A stretch of DNA of 64,000 nt from DATJPD01 sp036394195 (GCA_036394195.1 DASWFO010000199.1:1-64000); one strand, 5' to 3'. Numbered from the stretch's first letter, positions 1-8,430 are shown. Made by a program: numbers and translations. Notes: generated by a model not told the origin, from the sequence alone.

Positions 1-1
1 T

Positions 2-1681
2 GTCGTGGCGGTGGGCGCAGCCGCCATGTGGCTTCGCGCCCGCCGCGAAGCCGGCCACCGGGCCGTTTCGATGGCGCGTTATGCCGACTTCACGGACAAG
101 GAGCGCGACGTGCGGCGGCGGCAGGAGACGCAGCTGCGCGAAGAGCATGCACGTGCACTGGCCCGCGCCGAGCGGAGTTTCGAGCGGTTCTTCGAGGACG
201 CGCCGTTCGGCATCGCGCTGATCGATGACAAGGGCGGGGTGATCGAGGGCAACCGCGCGTTTCGGCAAATGGCCGGGCTGATCGACGGACCGGTCGCGGC
301 CCGGCAGCTGGCCGCCTTGTTGCGGACCGAGGACCGGCGCGATCTCACGGGACGGCTGCAGCGGCTGGCGGCCGGCGGCGGCGATGCCGGGCCGCTCGAG
401 GTGCGCCTGACCGCCGGGGGACGCGACAAGGTCGTGTCGATCTTCGCCAACCGCATCGAGAAGGACGGGGGCACCGGCGGGCCGCGCCTCATCGTCTACA
501 TGCTGGACACGACGGACCAGAAGAATCTCGAGACGCAGTTCGCGCAGTCGCAAAAGATGCAGGCGGTCGGGCAGCTCGCCGGCGGCATCGCGCACGACTT
601 CAACAACCTGCTGACGGCGATGATCGGCTTCTGCGATCTGCTGCTGCAGCGCCATCAGCCCGGTGACGCGTCGTTCGCCGACATCATGCAGGTCAAGCAG
701 AACGCCAACCGCGCCGCCAATCTCGTGCGGCAGCTGCTGGCGTTCTCGCGGCAGCAGACGCTGCAGCCGAAGGTCCTGGACATCACCGACGCGCTCACCG
801 AGCTGTCGCACCTGTTGCGCCGCCTCATCGGCGCCAGCATCGAGCTGGAGATCGTCCATTCGCGCGACCTGTTCCTGGTGCGCGTCGATCAGGGCCAGCT
901 CGAGCAGGTCATCATCAATCTCGCGGTGAACGCCCGCGATGCGATGACGGAGGGGGGGAGCCTTTTGATCCGCACCCGCAATGAATCCCGCACGCAGATG
1001 GAGCAGCGCGGCTCGGAGATCATCCCGCCCGGCGATTTCGTGGTCATAGACGTCGCCGATACCGGCACCGGCATCCCGCCCGAGAACCTGCAGCGCATTT
1101 TCGAACCGTTCTTCTCGACCAAGGAGGTGGGCTCTGGAACCGGGCTCGGCCTGTCGACCGTGTACGGCATCGTCAAGCAGACGGGCGGCTTCGTGTTCGT
1201 GACCTCCGAGATCGGGAAGGGAACGACCTTCACCATCATGCTGCCGCGCTATCACGGCACTCGCGAGACGGAGGCGACCGCCGCCGTTGCCGACGACCGC
1301 AAGAGCGACCTCACCGGTGCGGGCACCGTGCTGCTGGTGGAAGACGAGGACGCGGTGCGGCTGTTCGGATCGCGGGCGCTGCGCAACAAGGGCTACAAGG
1401 TGGTCGAGGCGAAGTCCGGCGACGCGGCGCTGGACGTTCTGGCCAATTACGGCGGCACCATCGATCTCATGATCACCGATATCGTGATGCCGCAGATGGA
1501 CGGCACGCAGCTCATCCGCCACGTGCGCGAGAAGCAGCCCGACCTCAAGGTCATCTGCATCTCGGGCTATGCCGAGGAATCGTTCCGCAAGCGCCTCGAC
1601 ACCGTCGAAGGCATCCACTTTCTGCCCAAGCCGTTTAGCCTCGACCAGCTGGCCGGCAAGGTGAAGGAAGTGCTGCGCTGA
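2..1681 (+). CDS. cckA: Hybrid sensor histidine kinase CckA, 5' end missing
   Basis: Hybrid histidine kinase that feeds phosphate through ChpT to the cell-cycle regulator CtrA in alphaproteobacteria. The visible part (about 558 residues from a GTG at position 5) starts in a probable membrane or linker segment. It then shows a PAS domain (about 57-170), a HisKA helix with the phospho-accepting His near residue 197 in GGIAHDFNNLL, an HATPase domain with N, G1 (DTGTG) and G2 (GTGLGLSTVYG) boxes, and a C-terminal receiver (about 440-558) with Asp near 492 in ITDIVMP and Lys near 542 in PKPFS. The order PAS-HisKA-HATPase-REC and the wording of the kinase core match CckA rather than a generic hybrid kinase. 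The transmembrane N-terminus lies outside the window, so the true start is not visible. No chpT or divL is nearby. Confidence 0.9.
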   Translation, partial: VVAVGAAAMWLRARREAGHRAVSMARYADFTDKERDVRRRQETQLREEHARALARAERSFERFFEDAPFGIALIDDKGGVIEGNRAFRQMAGLIDGPVAARQLAALLRTEDRRDLTGRLQRLAAGGGDAGPLEVRLTAGGRDKVVSIFANRIEKDGGTGGPRLIVYMLDTTDQKNLETQFAQSQKMQAVGQLAGGIAHDFNNLLTAMIGFCDLLLQRHQPGDASFADIMQVKQNANRAANLVRQLLAFSRQQTLQPKVLDITDALTELSHLLRRLIGASIELEIVHSRDLFLVRVDQGQLEQVIINLAVNARDAMTEGGSLLIRTRNESRTQMEQRGSEIIPPGDFVVIDVADTGTGIPPENLQRIFEPFFSTKEVGSGTGLGLSTVYGIVKQTGGFVFVTSEIGKGTTFTIMLPRYHGTRETEATAAVADDRKSDLTGAGTVLLVEDEDAVRLFGSRALRNKGYKVVEAKSGDAALDVLANYGGTIDLMITDIVMPQMDGTQLIRHVREKQPDLKVICISGYAEESFRKRLDTVEGIHFLPKPFSLDQLAGKVKEVLR

Positions 1682-1735
1682 CCCGGCGGCGGGGCGCGGT
1701 CTTGTGGCCGCTCGCGGCGACCCTTACCCTCGCGT

Positions 1736-1749
1736 TCACGGAACCGTGA
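1736..1749. repeat. Short perfect inverted repeat TCACGG-AA-CCGTGA
   Basis: A 14-nt perfect inverted repeat in the 157-bp gap between cckA and the ferritin/VIT1 gene. It has no T-run, so a protein-binding operator for the downstream gene is more likely than a terminator. It does not resemble the AT-rich Irr or Fur boxes that control MbfA in rhizobia. Function is inference only. Confidence 0.35.
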
Positions 1750-1838
1750 CGCCCGGCGGCCGTTGGGATTGTCGGCGTCATTGGGCGGATAACGGATGAG
1801 CGGCGACACACCCTTCAAACGGCGGACGGGCTGACCTC

Positions 1839-2981
1839 ATGGCGGATGCGACCGGGAGCGGCTCCGAGGGCGCGGCGCGCTATCGTGCCAATCTGCAGGG
1901 CGAGATCGACAGTGCCATGCTCTATCGCGCCATGGCGGAGGCCGAGGCCGATCCCAAGATCAAGCAGATCTATCGGCGGCTGGCCGCGGTCGAGGACGCG
2001 CATGCCGAGCTGTGGCGGCGCGAGCTGCGGCGGATCGGCGCGCGGGTGCCGCGCACCGATGTCGGGTGGCGCGCGCGGGCGCTGGCCTGGCTCGCGCGGC
2101 GCTTCGGCCCGCAATACGTGCTGCCGACCATCAACACGCTGGAGCAGAAAGACAGCTCGCAATACGACGATCAGCCGGAGGCGGTGGCCGGCGGCCTGCC
2201 GAACGCCGAGCGCTCGCACGCCCGCGTCCTGCGCGCGATCGAGAAGGCTCCCGGGACGATCGAGCAGGGAAGCTCGATCGCGCGCTTCGAGGGGCGTCAC
2301 CGCGGCCTGGCCGGCAACTCGCTGCGCGCGGCGGTGCTTGGCGCCAATGACGGGCTGGTCTCGAACCTCAGTCTCGTCATGGGCATGGCGGGTGCGCAGA
2401 CCGACGAACGCACGGTTCTTCTCACCGGCCTCGCCGGGCTGGTCGCGGGCGCCTGCTCGATGGCGCTCGGCGAATGGCTGTCGGTGAACAGCTCACGCGA
2501 GCTCTATCAGCGGCAGATCGACACCGAGCGGCACGAGCTCGAGACCATTCCCGACGAGGAGAAGGAGGAAATGGTCCTGATCTACCAGGCGAAGGGTCTC
2601 GACGAGCCGCAGGCGCGGGCGCTGGCCGACCGGCTGATGGCCGACAAGGCCACGGCCCTCGACACGCTGGTGCGCGAGGAGCTCGGCATCGATCCTGAAG
2701 GGCTGGGCGGCTCGCCCTGGACCGCCGCCGCCGCGTCGTTCTGCCTGTTCTCGGCAGGCGCCATCTTCCCGGTCATCCCGTATATGATCCTCACCGGGTG
2801 GGCGGCGCTGGCGGGCAGCATCGCGCTGAGCGCCGTTGCGCTGGCTCTGATCGGCGCCGGAACCTCGCTGTTCACCGGCCGCCATGTCGCCGTCTCCGCC
2901 GCGCGCCAGATCGCCATCGGCCTGATTGCGGCCGCGATCACCTATGGCGCCGGGCGCGCACTCGGGGTATCGCTCAGCTGA
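1839..2981 (+). CDS. Ferritin-like / VIT1-CCC1 fusion membrane protein (MbfA-like)
   Basis: 380-residue protein that fuses an N-terminal ferritin/rubrerythrin-like four-helix domain (about 13-140) to a C-terminal VIT1/CCC1-type iron or manganese transporter domain (about 155-380). The diiron-type ligands are visible as E22, E52xxH55 and E124xxH127. The transporter part opens with the characteristic LGANDGLVSNLSLV stretch, contains EWLSVNSSREL, and ends in hydrophobic helices. This is the layout of MbfA, the membrane-bound ferritin of Bradyrhizobium and Agrobacterium that exports iron and protects against iron and peroxide stress. That role here follows from family knowledge. The ATG at 1839 is the first in-frame start before the ferritin helix. 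The gene stands alone on the + strand, 22 nt before the carbonic anhydrase-like gene, and could be co-transcribed with it. Confidence 0.85.
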   Translation: MADATGSGSEGAARYRANLQGEIDSAMLYRAMAEAEADPKIKQIYRRLAAVEDAHAELWRRELRRIGARVPRTDVGWRARALAWLARRFGPQYVLPTINTLEQKDSSQYDDQPEAVAGGLPNAERSHARVLRAIEKAPGTIEQGSSIARFEGRHRGLAGNSLRAAVLGANDGLVSNLSLVMGMAGAQTDERTVLLTGLAGLVAGACSMALGEWLSVNSSRELYQRQIDTERHELETIPDEEKEEMVLIYQAKGLDEPQARALADRLMADKATALDTLVREELGIDPEGLGGSPWTAAAASFCLFSAGAIFPVIPYMILTGWAALAGSIALSAVALALIGAGTSLFTGRHVAVSAARQIAIGLIAAAITYGAGRALGVSLS

Positions 2982-3003
2982 TCATCGGAAGGGTGGGTCA
3001 AGA

Positions 3004-3534
3004 ATGGCGATCTACGCGTTGGACGATTATGTGCCGCAACTGCCGCCGGCGGGTCGCTACTGGGTGGCACCGGAGGCGCATGTCATCGGCCGGGTGAGGC
3101 TCGGGCTCGACGTCGGCATCTGGTTTGGCGCCGTGGTGCGCGCCGATAACGATACGATCGACATCGGCGAGGGCACCAACATCCAGGAAAACGCGATGCT
3201 GCACGCCGATCCGGGATTTCCGATCGTGATCGGCGCTCACTGCACCGTCGGTCACCACGCGATCATTCACGGCTGCACCATCGGGCCCGGCGCCCTGATC
3301 GGCATGGGCGTCACGGTGTTGAACGGTGCCAGGATCGGCGCCAACTGCCTCGTCGGCGCCAACGCGCTGGTCACCGAGGGCAAGGTGTTTGACGACAACA
3401 CGCTGATCATGGGGGCGCCCGCGAAGGCGGTGCGCACGCTCGATGCCGAGACCATCGCGCGGTTTCACAAGGACGCGGGCCGCTATGTCGAGAAGCTGCG
3501 CCGCTACGCCAAAGGCCTCCGGCGCATCGACTGA
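3004..3534 (+). CDS. Gamma-carbonic anhydrase family protein
   Basis: 176-residue left-handed beta-helix protein of the gamma-carbonic anhydrase / YrdA-CaiE-PaaY family. The hexapeptide repeats run through the middle (IGEGTNIQENAMLH, VGHHAIIHGCTIG, IGMGVTVLNGARIG, VGANALVTEG). The metal-binding histidines expected for the family are present as the H in NAMLH and the pair in VGHHAIIH. A C-terminal helix (about 150-176) closes the trimer in this family. I chose the ATG at 3004 because GGGTGGGTC lies just upstream and the N-terminus then begins as family members do; a longer reading frame would run back into the upstream gene. The enzymatic role (CO2 hydration, or a scaffold without activity) cannot be told from sequence. 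Confidence 0.88.
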   Translation: MAIYALDDYVPQLPPAGRYWVAPEAHVIGRVRLGLDVGIWFGAVVRADNDTIDIGEGTNIQENAMLHADPGFPIVIGAHCTVGHHAIIHGCTIGPGALIGMGVTVLNGARIGANCLVGANALVTEGKVFDDNTLIMGAPAKAVRTLDAETIARFHKDAGRYVEKLRRYAKGLRRID

Positions 3535-3639
3535 CCGCCCCGTTGGGAGCCGTCCCACAGGCTTGCCCGATTGCCGGCGGCCGGCCGATGGGTGCATCAT
3601 GGATGAGCCTGCAACCGGGAGCAGCGCCTGACCGCACCC

Positions 3640-4851
3640 ATGTCAACCTCGTCGGACGATACGACTGGCACCGCCTACGGCCGGCCGTCGCAGGAGGCGA
3701 ACCGGCTTCTGACGGAAGTCGGGCCGGGGACCGGTCTCGGCGAGTTGATGCGGCGTTACTGGCATCCCGTCGCCGCGTCGGCCGCGATGACCGCGACGCC
3801 GCGCAAGCTCCGCGTGCTGGGCGAGGACCTCATCCTGTTCCGCGACCGCAAGGGGCGGGCGGGCCTGCTCTATCCGCGCTGCATGCACCGCGGGACGAGC
3901 CTTTATTACGGCAAGGTCGAAGACGACGGCATCCGCTGCTGTTATCACGGCTGGCTGTTCGATGCCGAAGGCCGTTGTCTCGATCAGCCATGCGAGCCGA
4001 ACCGCGGCCTGCGCCGCGACTTGGCGCGGCAGCCCTGGTATCCGGTGCAGGAACAATACGGGCTGGTCTTCGCCTATCTGGGCCCGCCGGCCAAGAAGCC
4101 GGTCTTGCCGCGCTACGACATCCTGGACGATCTGGCGCCGGGCGAGCGGCTGGTCAGCACGCTCGGCGGCTGGGGCTCGACCGGCGATCACTCGCTCGAC
4201 GTCGTGCCCTATAGCTGGCTGCACATGTGCGACAACATCATGGACCCGTACCATGTGTACGTCCTGCACTCGACCTTCACCGGCGCGCAGTTCCATCCGG
4301 ATTTCGCGGTGATGCCGAAGAAGGTCGACTTCTTCTACGCCGAGCACGGCGTGTGCTACTCGGCGGTCCGCCGCATGCCGGACGGGCGCGACTACGACCG
4401 CGTCTCGTCCTACCTGCTGCCCAACCTCATGAGTGTGCCGCCGACCATGGACCTGCGCGAGCGCCGGTCGGTCGGCGTCTCGTGGGTCGTGCCGGTGGAC
4501 GACACGCACTACGTCCAGGTCATGCTCGAGAAGGCGGGCGAGGTGTCGCGCCTCGACCACGGCCGGCCGTCGGCGACCGGGAAGGTCTGGGGCGAGATGA
4601 CCGAGGCGGAGCGCCGCGACCTGCCCGGCGACTACGAGGCGCAGGCCGGGCAGGGACCGATCTCGCTGCATTCGGAGGAGCATCTGGCGATGAGCGACCG
4701 CGGCATCGTCATGCTGCGCCGGCTGCTCACCAAGCAGATCGAGCTCGTTCAGAAGGGCGGCGACCCGCTCGGCGTGAGCTTCGATCCCGACGGCGCCGTC
4801 TTCAAGATCCGGTCGGGGAATTTCTACCGGACGCCGCAAGCCGCCGAATAG
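3640..4851 (+). CDS. Rieske 2Fe-2S aromatic ring-hydroxylating oxygenase, alpha subunit type
   Basis: 403-residue Rieske non-haem iron oxygenase. The Rieske ligands are C81-x-H83 and C100-x2-H103, and the mononuclear iron site is visible in NIMDPYHVYVLH (N199, D202, H205, H210). The long gap between clusters and the lack of a beta subunit place it with the homomeric oxygenases (phthalate 4,5-dioxygenase/vanillate demethylase/carbazole type). No ferredoxin or reductase gene is adjacent, so electrons must come from elsewhere. The substrate is unknown. The next gene is convergent and begins its 3' end 16 nt downstream, so this gene is transcribed alone or from the carbonic anhydrase side. Confidence 0.9.
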   Translation: MSTSSDDTTGTAYGRPSQEANRLLTEVGPGTGLGELMRRYWHPVAASAAMTATPRKLRVLGEDLILFRDRKGRAGLLYPRCMHRGTSLYYGKVEDDGIRCCYHGWLFDAEGRCLDQPCEPNRGLRRDLARQPWYPVQEQYGLVFAYLGPPAKKPVLPRYDILDDLAPGERLVSTLGGWGSTGDHSLDVVPYSWLHMCDNIMDPYHVYVLHSTFTGAQFHPDFAVMPKKVDFFYAEHGVCYSAVRRMPDGRDYDRVSSYLLPNLMSVPPTMDLRERRSVGVSWVVPVDDTHYVQVMLEKAGEVSRLDHGRPSATGKVWGEMTEAERRDLPGDYEAQAGQGPISLHSEEHLAMSDRGIVMLRRLLTKQIELVQKGGDPLGVSFDPDGAVFKIRSGNFYRTPQAAE

Positions 4852-4867
4852 GCGGACGGCGCGACCC

Positions 4868-5662
4868 TCACTCCTTGACCGGGGAGGGCGGGATGAGGTG
4901 AAGCTCGAAGGCGAGCGGCGCCAGCGCGCGCTTGCTGAGGTCCAGGTAGAGCTTCGGCGTCGAAGACGGCTCGAGCGCCGACGTCTGGGGCTGCGTTGCG
5001 GCCCGGATCCATTTCTCGAGCTTGTCGAGTTGCCGCGGCTCGGCGTCCGACACCGCGTAGAACGTGAAGCCTCCGCCGTTCCAGCGGCGCAGGTTATAGC
5101 CGCGCACGGATGCAGGCATCGAAACGGCGGTCGCCGAATCTCCCTCCGGCCAGACGAACAGGTTGATGAAGTGCAGGCCGCGCTTGTAGACGAGAGCCGC
5201 GACCTGTCTCTGATCGAGATAGTCGAGCCGGGCGCCGAGCAGCGGGAACCCTTTGTCCGTGAGGTCGACCACCGGTGGGGAAAGATCGAGCCTGCTTCCC
5301 AGCCACGGCTTCACCGTGTGCTGGTCCGAGGAAGCGACGTCGATGAGATGGTCGGCCAGCAGCGACCGTGCATGGCTGGCCACCGCCTGCTCCGCCAGGC
5401 CGCCCTGACGGCCGGCGGCGGCGATATACCACGTCGTCCCGGAGGACAACACGACCGCCAAAAGCAGCGACGCCGCCAGGGCGGCCAGCGGACGCCTGGA
5501 CGGAACCAAGCGGAACGGAACGGCGCGCGGCTGCATCCCCATCGTCGTCTCGAGCGCGTCGCCGATGCGCAACGCGAGGCTGGACGGCGCGCTGTAGCGT
5601 TCGCCATGGCGGCGGATGATGGTGCTGACGGCTTGCTCGAACGACAGTTCGCCGTTAGCCAT
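4868..5662 (-). CDS. Transmembrane anti-sigma factor (partner of the adjacent ECF sigma)
   Basis: 264-residue protein with a short cytoplasmic N-terminus (1-55), one transmembrane helix (about 58-82) and an extracytoplasmic domain containing SSDQHTVKPWL and YKRGLHFINLFVWP. This is the family annotated as RsiW-like transmembrane transcriptional regulators. The HxxxCxxC zinc motif of ZAS anti-sigma factors is absent. Its ATG overlaps the last 8 nt of the sigma gene (ATGGCTAA), which implies translational coupling. In this family the N-terminus would hold the sigma factor until an envelope signal acts on the outer domain. A paralogue lies at 12567-13262. The C-terminal tail, about 35 residues longer than the paralogue's, is low complexity. 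Confidence 0.85.
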   Translation of the reverse strand: MANGELSFEQAVSTIIRRHGERYSAPSSLALRIGDALETTMGMQPRAVPFRLVPSRRPLAALAASLLLAVVLSSGTTWYIAAAGRQGGLAEQAVASHARSLLADHLIDVASSDQHTVKPWLGSRLDLSPPVVDLTDKGFPLLGARLDYLDQRQVAALVYKRGLHFINLFVWPEGDSATAVSMPASVRGYNLRRWNGGGFTFYAVSDAEPRQLDKLEKWIRAATQPQTSALEPSSTPKLYLDLSKRALAPLAFELHLIPPSPVKE

Positions 5663-6200
5663 TGTCGGTCTCCTTCAAGCGACGCTGACCGTCGGCGATG
5701 AGTCGGACGCGCGCCCGCGACAGGCGCGACATCACCGTGCCGATCGGCACTTCGATGATTTCGGCGATCTCCTGATAGGAGAGCTCCTGCAATTCGCGGA
5801 GAACCACGACTTCACGGAGCACCGGCGGCAGGGACGCGATCATCTCGTTGATCATGTGGTGGTCGGCCTTGCGGAGCAGCGCCGTTTCGGGATTGTCGGA
5901 GACGGCGGCGTCATCGGAGGTCTCGCTGACGCCGTCCACGTCCACGTCCAACGCGATCTCCTGCGAACGGTTCCGGCGCATCCAGTCGTAGGCGGCGTGG
6001 CGGACGATCGCGAACAGCCAGGCGCGGAAATTCCCCCCCAGGAACCCGGCGAAATACTTGTAAGCCCGTAAATACGCATCCTGGACGACATCCTCCGCGT
6101 CGGACTCGTTCTGCATCAACCAACGCGCGAGGCTGTACGCCGCGTCGAGATGCGGCAGTGCGAGGCGCTCGAAGTCGCGTGGGCCCCTCCGGTTGGCCAC
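5655..6200 (-). CDS. ECF RNA polymerase sigma factor
   Basis: 181-residue ECF (group 4) sigma factor with region 2 (about 12-80, including DAEDVVQDAYLRAYKYF) and region 4 (about 120-175, with LSYQEIAEIIEVPIGTVMSR as the helix-turn-helix). It starts at GTG 6200 behind AGGGGGATCC. It is co-transcribed with the overlapping anti-sigma gene and diverges from the metallophosphoesterase gene. A GGAATAA-N16-GTATTC element on its own strand upstream (6344-6372) suggests autoregulation. The same element recurs before many genes up to 17.2 kb, so this is the likely regulator of that set. It lacks a C-terminal extension and is not EcfG-like, since no PhyR or NepR is adjacent. Confidence 0.93.
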   Translation of the reverse strand: MANRRGPRDFERLALPHLDAAYSLARWLMQNESDAEDVVQDAYLRAYKYFAGFLGGNFRAWLFAIVRHAAYDWMRRNRSQEIALDVDVDGVSETSDDAAVSDNPETALLRKADHHMINEMIASLPPVLREVVVLRELQELSYQEIAEIIEVPIGTVMSRLSRARVRLIADGQRRLKETDNG

Positions 6201-6343
6201 GGATCCCCCTGGTTAGAGCGAGGGTGAAACTCAACCGAGTGGAAACACCACGGCCGTGGCCCCCGCGAAGGCGGGCGTCGAGAGGCGTTATGAATTCATC
6301 TGACTTGATCACGCTTCACCCGTCGGGTGCCCGTCTGATCAGT

Positions 6344-6372
6344 GAATACTGAAATGTTGACGGATTTATTCC
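6344..6372 (-). promoter_or_regulatory. ECF-type promoter, GGAATAA-N16-GTATTC, before the sigma gene
   Basis: On the minus strand GGAATAA (6372-6366) is followed by exactly 16 nt and GTATTC (6349-6344). It points at the sigma/anti-sigma operon and leaves a leader of about 140 nt. It shares spacer length and boxes with the other sites listed, so autoregulation by the local sigma is the simplest reading. Confidence 0.65.
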
Positions 6373-6435
6373 AGGCCCACGGGACTCGCCCCGACCTCGC
6401 CTTCGTCGGTTGTCTGCGACGTGATGCGACGCGTC

Positions 6436-6464
6436 GGAATTTTTTTTGCGCGCCAATGATCTTC
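6436..6464 (+). promoter_or_regulatory. ECF-type promoter, GGAATTT-N16-ATCTTC, before the metallophosphoesterase
   Basis: Plus-strand GGAATTT, a 16-nt spacer and ATCTTC, ending 38 nt before the ATG at 6503. The -10 box differs from GTCTTA at its first and last bases. It forms a divergent pair with the sigma promoter in the 302-bp gap. Confidence 0.5.
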
Positions 6465-6502
6465 TTCCGGGGTCGAGAACAATCCAGAGGCGAGTGCACA
6501 CA

Positions 6503-7387
6503 ATGTTTGATGAATTAGACCGCAGGGATTTCCTGAAACTGGCCGGGCTTGGCGGCGTGGTCTTTGCGTCCGGGCTGGGCTTCACGCGAACCGCCGCCGC
6601 GGCGTCGCAGGACTTTTACTTCGTCCAGCTCTCCGATTCCCATTGGGGGTTCAAGGGCGCCGCGGTGAATCCGGAAGCGGAGCACACGCTGCAGCGTGCC
6701 GTTACCGCCGTGAATGCGCTGCAGAAGCAGCCGGACTTCATCGTCTTCACCGGCGATCTCACGCACACCACCGACGACGATCAGGAGCGACGCCAGCGCA
6801 TGGCGCAGTTCAAGCAGATCGTCGGCGCGCTGAAGGTCAAGGACGTCCACTTCATGCCCGGCGAGCACGATGCCTCGCTGGACGCCGGCAAGGCCTATCA
6901 GGAGTTCTTCGGCCCGACGCATTACTCCTTCGACCACAAGGGCATCCATTTCATCGCCCTCGATAATGTGTCCGATCCGCAAGGGGCGATCGGCAGCGAC
7001 CAGCTCGGCTGGCTGCGGGCCGATCTGAAGCCGCTGAAGCAGAACCAGCCGGTCGTCGTGCTGGCGCACCGGCCGTTGTTCGATCTCCAGCCGGACTGGG
7101 ACTGGGCGACCAAGGATGGCAATGCGGCGATCGACATCCTGATGCCGTATCAGAACGTCAGCGTGTTCTACGGCCACATCCATCAGGAGCATCATCAGAA
7201 CACCGGCCATATCTCGCATCATGCCGCGACGTCCCTGATGTTCCCGTTGCCGGCACCGGGCTCACAGCCCAAGCGGGCACCGGTGCCGTGGGACGCGGCG
7301 CAGCCGTTTCGCGGCCTCGGCTTTCGGGAGGTTGAGGCCACGGGGAACGCGACGTCCTACGAAATCATGCAACGGCCGATCGCTTGA
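6503..7387 (+). CDS. Tat-exported metallophosphoesterase
   Basis: 294-residue calcineurin-like phosphoesterase. A twin-arginine signal begins DRRDFLKLAGLGG and runs to about residue 33 (TAAAA), so the enzyme is exported folded with its metals. The metal-binding blocks follow in order: QLSDSHWG, FTGDLTH, PGEHD (where N is usual in GNHD), VLAHRPLF and YGHIHQEHH. The GEHD change is an E for N substitution in one metal-ligand motif. The ATG at 6503 is preferred over upstream starts because it puts the Tat motif at the N-terminus. It is coupled to the cupredoxin gene, whose reading frame begins at its stop, and is preceded by an ECF-type promoter that diverges from the sigma gene. Confidence 0.88.
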   Translation: MFDELDRRDFLKLAGLGGVVFASGLGFTRTAAAASQDFYFVQLSDSHWGFKGAAVNPEAEHTLQRAVTAVNALQKQPDFIVFTGDLTHTTDDDQERRQRMAQFKQIVGALKVKDVHFMPGEHDASLDAGKAYQEFFGPTHYSFDHKGIHFIALDNVSDPQGAIGSDQLGWLRADLKPLKQNQPVVVLAHRPLFDLQPDWDWATKDGNAAIDILMPYQNVSVFYGHIHQEHHQNTGHISHHAATSLMFPLPAPGSQPKRAPVPWDAAQPFRGLGFREVEATGNATSYEIMQRPIA

Positions 7388-7395
7388 GGCACGGC

Positions 7396-7764
7396 ATGCG
7401 ACGGCTCAATCGACATCCCGGCTTGGTGCTGATTGCAGTCGCGGCCGCGGCCGTCGCTTATGCGACAGCCGCTCCCCGGGCCGCGAGCGAGCGCGTGGTT
7501 CAGATCACGGCCAGCCGGTACACCTACTCGCCGGACAAGATAACGCTCAAGCGCAGCGAACCGGTCGTGCTGGAGTTTCGGACCTCGGATCGCAAGCATG
7601 GGTTTAAGCTTGCAGCATTCGACGTTCGGGCCGATATCGAACCGGGCGACGTCGCTCGGGTGCGGATCGTCCCCTATAAGGTGGGGACGTTCGTCTTCGC
7701 GTGCGACGATTTCTGCGGCTCCGGACACGAGGACATGGACGGCACGATCGTCGTGACCGAGTGA
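7396..7764 (+). CDS. Exported cupredoxin with a CuA-type binding motif
   Basis: 122-residue exported cupredoxin. A signal peptide or anchor (about 1-28) precedes a small beta-sandwich. The end of the protein carries CDDFCGSGHEDM, the C-x3-C-x3-H-x2-M pattern of the binuclear CuA site of cytochrome oxidase subunit II, and an upstream His is present in RKHGF. It is a stand-alone electron-transfer or copper-handling domain, since the oxidase subunit II helices are missing. A TTG at 7384 overlaps the stop of the upstream gene and would add four residues; I prefer the ATG at 7396. Coupling to the metallophosphoesterase suggests that both work in the periplasm under the ECF sigma. Confidence 0.85.
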   Translation: MRRLNRHPGLVLIAVAAAAVAYATAAPRAASERVVQITASRYTYSPDKITLKRSEPVVLEFRTSDRKHGFKLAAFDVRADIEPGDVARVRIVPYKVGTFVFACDDFCGSGHEDMDGTIVVTE

Positions 7765-7769
7765 CGCGG

Positions 7770-7795
7770 CGGCATCGGGGCGCGGGGCGATGCCG
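7770..7795 (+). terminator. Hairpin after the cupredoxin gene
   Basis: CGGCATCG and CGATGCCG form an 8-bp stem 6 nt past the stop codon. There is no clear T-run, so termination is plausible rather than shown. Confidence 0.4.
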
Positions 7796-7836
7796 GGGAC
7801 GCAATCGAACGTCTTCGGTGTTGCTCCGCGCTTCGC

Positions 7837-8268
7837 TTAGTCGCGGTCGTAGCGATCGTCGAGCTCTGGGATCGCCCTGTCGGTCTGCCGTCCCGGCGCC
7901 ATCTGGGTCAGCGGCCGAATCACTCTGGCCTGCGTGGGTGGGAGGATATTGGTGCTCGTCGGCGCGAAGCCGGGGACTATCCTCAGAAGGGGTTCCAAGG
8001 CGATCAGGCAAAGAAGAAACGCAACCAGAAACCAGGTGGCGGCGATCCTCATCGCATCGACGCGTGCGGACTCTGGGCCAGGCTTGGTCTCGGTGGTTCG
8101 CTTTGCGGGTGAGCCCGCGCCGTCCACGAGCATCGGATCCGACGCCTGGCGCATCCCCGGATCGCGATTGCCCGGACGTGATGCCGGTCGAGCACGGGCG
8201 TTTCTCTCCGGCTTGAGTGGCTGCACGGTTTGATCGGCGCTGCGCGCCAGCGACAGGGATTGATACAC
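7837..8268 (-). CDS. Unrecognised single-pass membrane protein
   Basis: I do not recognise this 143-residue protein. It has a polar, Arg/Pro-rich N-terminal half and one strong hydrophobic segment (about residues 73-101, from MRIAATWFLVAFLLC), followed by a Pro-rich tail ending in DDRYDRD. The GTG at 8268 is preferred because GAGGGA lies 8-9 nt upstream and an ECF-type promoter (8311-8339) lies just before it. A longer frame from 8349 would start upstream of that promoter. A 71-residue version from the ATG at 8052 would begin at the membrane helix but has no visible ribosome-binding site. It is convergent with the cupredoxin gene. Confidence 0.5.
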   Translation of the reverse strand: MYQSLSLARSADQTVQPLKPERNARARPASRPGNRDPGMRQASDPMLVDGAGSPAKRTTETKPGPESARVDAMRIAATWFLVAFLLCLIALEPLLRIVPGFAPTSTNILPPTQARVIRPLTQMAPGRQTDRAIPELDDRYDRD

Positions 8269-8310
8269 CTGCGTTCCCTCGTGGTTCGGTCGAGCGGATC
8301 CTTCCAGCCG

Positions 8311-8339
8311 CAATACCCGCATCGGCGCCGTCTTATTCC
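8311..8339 (-). promoter_or_regulatory. ECF-type promoter, GGAATAA-N16-GTATTG
   Basis: Minus-strand GGAATAA (8339-8333), 16 nt, then GTATTG (8316-8311). It is nearly identical in both boxes to the sigma-gene promoter. Transcription would start about 35 nt before the GTG at 8268 of the membrane protein gene. Confidence 0.6.
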
Positions 8340-8430
8340 GTTGAAACACAGCGAAGACGTGGGAGTGCGCCGCACGCGCTCAGGGACAAGTCGCGTGCGG
8401 GCCCGCCTTAAGCCCGTTGGGCGCCGGCGA

